DNA of 13,040 nt from KLAP211 sp964650085 (lineage in GTDB: Bacteria > Patescibacteriota > Dojkabacteria > J137), in the NCBI GenBank assembly GCA_964650085.1, contig CAZYSE010000032.1, positions 1-13,040 of the forward strand, read 5' to 3'. A program made the position numbers and the translations under genes. The notes beneath the pieces were generated by a model. It was not told the DNA's origin, did not search any database, and worked only from the letters and a program-made list of their open reading frames with translations. The number at the start of each line of letters is the position of its first letter. Positions within the stretch are counted from its first letter, which is position 1. Positions 10,495-13,040 of this stretch are shown piece by piece.

Positions 10495-13040
10495 TCACAC
10501 TTGGGTTGATAACTCCTTCAACTTATCAACCTCTTCCGCTAAGATCTCCATATACAAAGCATACCCAATTGATGCAATATGTCCACTTTGTTGTTCACCC
10601 AGAATATTTCCTGCCCCACGGATTTCCAAATCCCTACTTGCAATTCTGAATCCAGCACCTAGATCTTGATTGTCGATCAACGATTCTAGTCTGGAAACGT
10701 ATGCTTTCTTTTTAGCTTTCAGTTTTGAGCTTTTAGCTTGTTGCTCATCTCTATTCATGTCTTCTTCATCTAATCTATCACCCCACAACGATTGATCATT
10801 CTGAGCATTCAAATCTTTTCCTTTGTAAATTAAGTAACAATACCCTTGTTTCGAAGATCTTCCAACTCTCCCTCGAAGCTGATAAAGCTGTGACAATCCG
10901 AAGTTTTGAGCCTGATTAATTATGATTGTATTCACATTTGGTAAATCCAATCCGTTTTCTATAATCGTGGTAGCAATTAAAACATCGTGTTTCTTTTCGT
11001 AAAATTCAGTCATAATTCTATCTAATTCATTTGGAGCCATTTGACCATGTGCGAAGGTGAACTTCACACCGGGTAATAATGAGTTGAACTTTTGGTACAA
11101 AGTTTGAATTGTTTGCACCACATTATGAATAATAAATACTTGTCCACCTCGTTCGATTTCTTTCATGATTGCTTGTGTGATTTTATTGATGCTTTCGTCT
11201 TTTACAAGTTCAGTTATAACCGATTTCCTCTCGTATGGTGGTGTCGTCATAATAGAAATATCTTGAATAGAGGAGAGTGCCATTCCCAGTGTTCTCGGAA
11301 TTGGTGTGGCACTTACTGATAAAACATGAACTCCGTAATTCAACTGCTTGATTTTTTCTTTTTGTTTTACTCCGAATTTTTGTTCTTCGTCGACAACCAC
11401 AAGTTGCAGATTTTTAAATTTAACATCTGAACTTAAAATTCTGTGAGTTCCAACAACAATATCTAGCTTACCTGCATTCAATTCATCAATCGTCTTATTA
11501 TTCTGTTGAGGTGTGTTGAACCTAGATAAAAAGCCTATTTTTATTGGAAAGCTTTTAAATCTATCTTTGAAAACTTCGAAATGTTGAGCCGTTAAAACCG
11601 TAGTTGGTGCAAGAACGGCTACCTGACCACCACTTTCTACTACTTTGAAACACGCTCGCATCATTACTTCTGTTTTCCCGAAACCAACATCTCCAACAAG
11701 CAGCCGATTCATCGGAACGTCCTTTTCTAAGTCTGCAATAATTTCACTTGTCGAACGCAGTTGGTCTTCTGTTTCTGTAAACTTAAATTCACTTACAAAC
11801 TTATTGAACAAATCGGATTCTTCAGTTGAAATGGGTATAGCTTTAGACAATTCTCTTTTTGCAAAGTGTTCGACCAGTTCTCTCGCAAGTAACCCTGTAG
11901 ACTTTTTGACTTTTGCTTTTACTTCGCTCCAGTTCCTTCTTCCCATTTTACTTAGTCTTGGCGGATTACCTTCTTGACCAATGAACTTGGTAATCTTTTC
12001 GATTTGGCTTATTGGAACGAGCAATTCATCTCCACCATCATATTGCAGGAACAAGTATTCCATTTCTAAATCGCCAACTTTTTCTTGTTTTAAACCATTA
12101 TATAGTGCTATTCCATAATCTTCGTGAACAACGTAATCTCCAATTTCGATATTGCCTTCAAACTGTCTTAAAAGTTTTTGAATATTTCCATTAAACTTTT
12201 TAGTTCTTTCTGGTCTTGTTAGGAAGATTGTCCCGAAAATTTCTCGATCCGTAAAGTACGATATTTTGAACCATTTAGATTCGAATCCAGCTGCCGGTAG
12301 TTTATTAGAAACATTTTCAAAGAAACTTTGTATCCAATAATTTCCCGAAGCCATGCTTTTGATTTTTGATTCTTGATTTTTGGTTTTATAGCTCTCTGAA
12401 TTAATAACTACCTGATAACCACTTTTCTTAAGTCTTTCTACTTCTGAATCGAATAAATCGTTGTTAGAGTAGAATAACTGAGGGAGCACGAAATCCGTAT
12501 TTAATATTTCAACGTTTGAAAGCCCTGATATTGCTGAGTGAGTGTAAATAACTTTTTTGAGCTGTGAGCTGTGAGTTATGGGCTCCGAGCTTTCAGCTTT
12601 TAGCTTCTGGCTTTCAACTTTTTGGATATTGGATATTGGATATTGGATATTAATATTATCTACATCACTTTTATCAGCAAGTGGGGCATATCCTAAAATT
12701 AAGGTAGAGATTTCGTTAATCTTCTTTTTGAATATGTAGTCAATCGTATAAGCCTTTTCGATATTATCTCCAAAAAATTCGAGTCTGATTGGGTTTTTGT
12801 AACCTACAGGCCACATAGTTAACACATCCCCTTTTAGAGAGTATTCCAATCGCTCAGTAACTTCCTCAACTCTTTTGTATTTATAGTCAGAAATGTACTG
12901 TAGCAAATTTGGATATTGGATATTGGGAATTGGAACTTGCTTTGCAGAGTTTATGTAGTTAAATACCTCTTGAGAAAAGTATGGTGATGAAATTATAAGG
13001 TCTGAAGAAGCTCCGAAAAATTCGGCTAGGTGGGGTAATG
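10495..13040 (-). CDS. mfd: Transcription-repair coupling factor Mfd, lacking the C-terminal D7 domain; 5' end outside window
   Basis: Mfd removes RNA polymerase stalled at DNA damage and recruits UvrA. The visible 847 residues start in the UvrB-like N-terminal region (EYSLKGDVLTMWPVGYKNPIRLEFFG, key part RLEFFG). The RNAP-interacting domain follows at about 300 (GDYVVHEDYGIALYNG), then the translocase: Walker A GDVGFGKTEV (about 449-458), DEEQ (550-553), SATPIPRT (576-583), QLRGRVGRS (about 720), and the TRG hook GFRIASRDLEIRGAGNILG (about 796-814). The protein ends only about 33 residues later, at a TGA, so the roughly 150-residue D7 domain is missing. Four tracts of 7-bp repeats are translated in frame between domains. 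The frame is open to base 13040, so the TTG at 12906 is not the start. Confidence 0.96.
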   Translation of the reverse strand, partial: LPHLAEFFGASSDLIISSPYFSQEVFNYINSAKQVPIPNIQYPNLLQYISDYKYKRVEEVTERLEYSLKGDVLTMWPVGYKNPIRLEFFGDNIEKAYTIDYIFKKKINEISTLILGYAPLADKSDVDNINIQYPISNIQKVESQKLKAESSEPITHSSQLKKVIYTHSAISGLSNVEILNTDFVLPQLFYSNNDLFDSEVERLKKSGYQVVINSESYKTKNQESKIKSMASGNYWIQSFFENVSNKLPAAGFESKWFKISYFTDREIFGTIFLTRPERTKKFNGNIQKLLRQFEGNIEIGDYVVHEDYGIALYNGLKQEKVGDLEMEYLFLQYDGGDELLVPISQIEKITKFIGQEGNPPRLSKMGRRNWSEVKAKVKKSTGLLARELVEHFAKRELSKAIPISTEESDLFNKFVSEFKFTETEDQLRSTSEIIADLEKDVPMNRLLVGDVGFGKTEVMMRACFKVVESGGQVAVLAPTTVLTAQHFEVFKDRFKSFPIKIGFLSRFNTPQQNNKTIDELNAGKLDIVVGTHRILSSDVKFKNLQLVVVDEEQKFGVKQKEKIKQLNYGVHVLSVSATPIPRTLGMALSSIQDISIMTTPPYERKSVITELVKDESINKITQAIMKEIERGGQVFIIHNVVQTIQTLYQKFNSLLPGVKFTFAHGQMAPNELDRIMTEFYEKKHDVLIATTIIENGLDLPNVNTIIINQAQNFGLSQLYQLRGRVGRSSKQGYCYLIYKGKDLNAQNDQSLWGDRLDEEDMNRDEQQAKSSKLKAKKKAYVSRLESLIDNQDLGAGFRIASRDLEIRGAGNILGEQQSGHIASIGYALYMEILAEEVDKLKELSTQV
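10713..10747. repeat. 7-bp repeat inside mfd, NAGCTTT type
   Basis: Successive 7-mers read TAGCTTT, CAGTTTT, GAGCTTT, TAGCTTG and TTGCTCA. They encode about QQAKSSKLKAKKKA on the mfd strand, within a roughly 40-residue insertion between helicase motif VI and the TRG hook. Confidence 0.8.
12361..12388. repeat. 7-bp repeat inside mfd, GATTTTT type
   Basis: Four 7-mers read GATTTTT, GATTCTT, GATTTTT and GGTTTTA. They encode the lysine/glutamine-rich YKTKNQESKIKS stretch of Mfd, in the linker ahead of the RNAP-interacting domain. Confidence 0.8.
12559..12651. repeat. Long 7-bp-period tract inside mfd, two unit types joined
   Basis: About 13 units run without a break. GAGCTGT x2, GAGTTAT, GGGCTCC, GAGCTTT, CAGCTTT, TAGCTTC, TGGCTTT and CAACTTT lead in phase into four exact GGATATT units (12624-12651). 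On the mfd strand they encode about 30 residues, including NIQYPISNIQ and QKLKAESSEP. Confidence 0.92.
12911..12938. repeat. 7-bp repeat inside mfd, GGATATT type
   Basis: GGATATT x2, GGGAATT and GGAACTT follow one another. They encode VPIPNIQYP in the N-terminal UvrB-like region, with the same IQYP peptide as the longer tract 260 bp away. Confidence 0.85.

Noticed and set aside
10495..10497. UGA recoded as an amino acid, allowing mfd to continue
   Set aside because: Reading through gives only hairpin-repeat sequence and another TGA after 12 codons, with no D7 similarity. The 135-aa gene also ends in TGA.
10206..10649. Long plus-strand open frame, 147 codons from a TTG
   Set aside because: Its second half is antisense to mfd and its first half is the hairpin cluster. 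Palindromes and repeats explain the open frame, and no family motif or natural end is seen.
12904..12906. TTG as the start of mfd
   Set aside because: The frame continues open to base 13040 with plausible Mfd sequence upstream, so the true start is outside the window.

Overview
The window is AT-rich, tightly packed bacterial DNA of about 13 kb. Genes are short, several neighbours overlap or abut, and most proteins are reduced forms of their families. MetRS is a 485-residue single-zinc form without the C-terminal tRNA-binding domain, RnpA is 109 residues, and Mfd lacks its C-terminal domain. Several genes have a -10 box ending 6-7 nt before the ATG and no Shine-Dalgarno. Together with many degenerate 7-bp tandem repeats, this suggests a Candidate Phyla Radiation (Patescibacteria) genome. 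That placement is inference; I cannot name the phylum. UGA acts as a stop, so it is not one of the UGA=Gly lineages. A run of 10 Ns at 974-983 shows this is a metagenomic or draft scaffold.

Layout. 1-917: 5' part of a HemW-like radical SAM gene and a four-helix membrane protein, both minus strand. 918-1081: noncoding, with the N gap. 1082-3550: an acidic protein with two copies of one domain (+), msrA (-), and an unrecognised 369-aa protein (+). 3551-3926: tRNA-Arg(UCG) on the minus strand, flanked on both sides by partial degenerate copies of itself. 3927-5317: three unrecognised genes, with a strong intrinsic terminator lying inside the coding end of the convergent gene. 5318-9685: a minus-strand series of dsbB, metG, a membrane-anchored two-cysteine protein, gatC, and a beta-CASP metallo-beta-lactamase RNase. 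9842-10171: rnpA (+). 10172-10494: a noncoding cluster of hairpin repeats. 10495-13040: mfd (-), whose N-terminus lies outside the window.

How the genes work together. Recognisable functions are translation (metG, gatC, tRNA-Arg), RNA processing (rnpA, beta-CASP RNase), transcription-coupled repair (mfd) and thiol/redox chemistry (msrA, dsbB). metG/dsbB and the RNase/gatC pair overlap by 14 and 13 bp and are probably co-transcribed and translationally coupled.

The strongest unexplained signal is a set of 7-bp-period tandem repeats at about seven loci. Four lie in frame inside mfd and add low-complexity peptides between its domains. Next are the hairpin cluster directly after the truncated mfd, and a recurring leaderless promoter layout.
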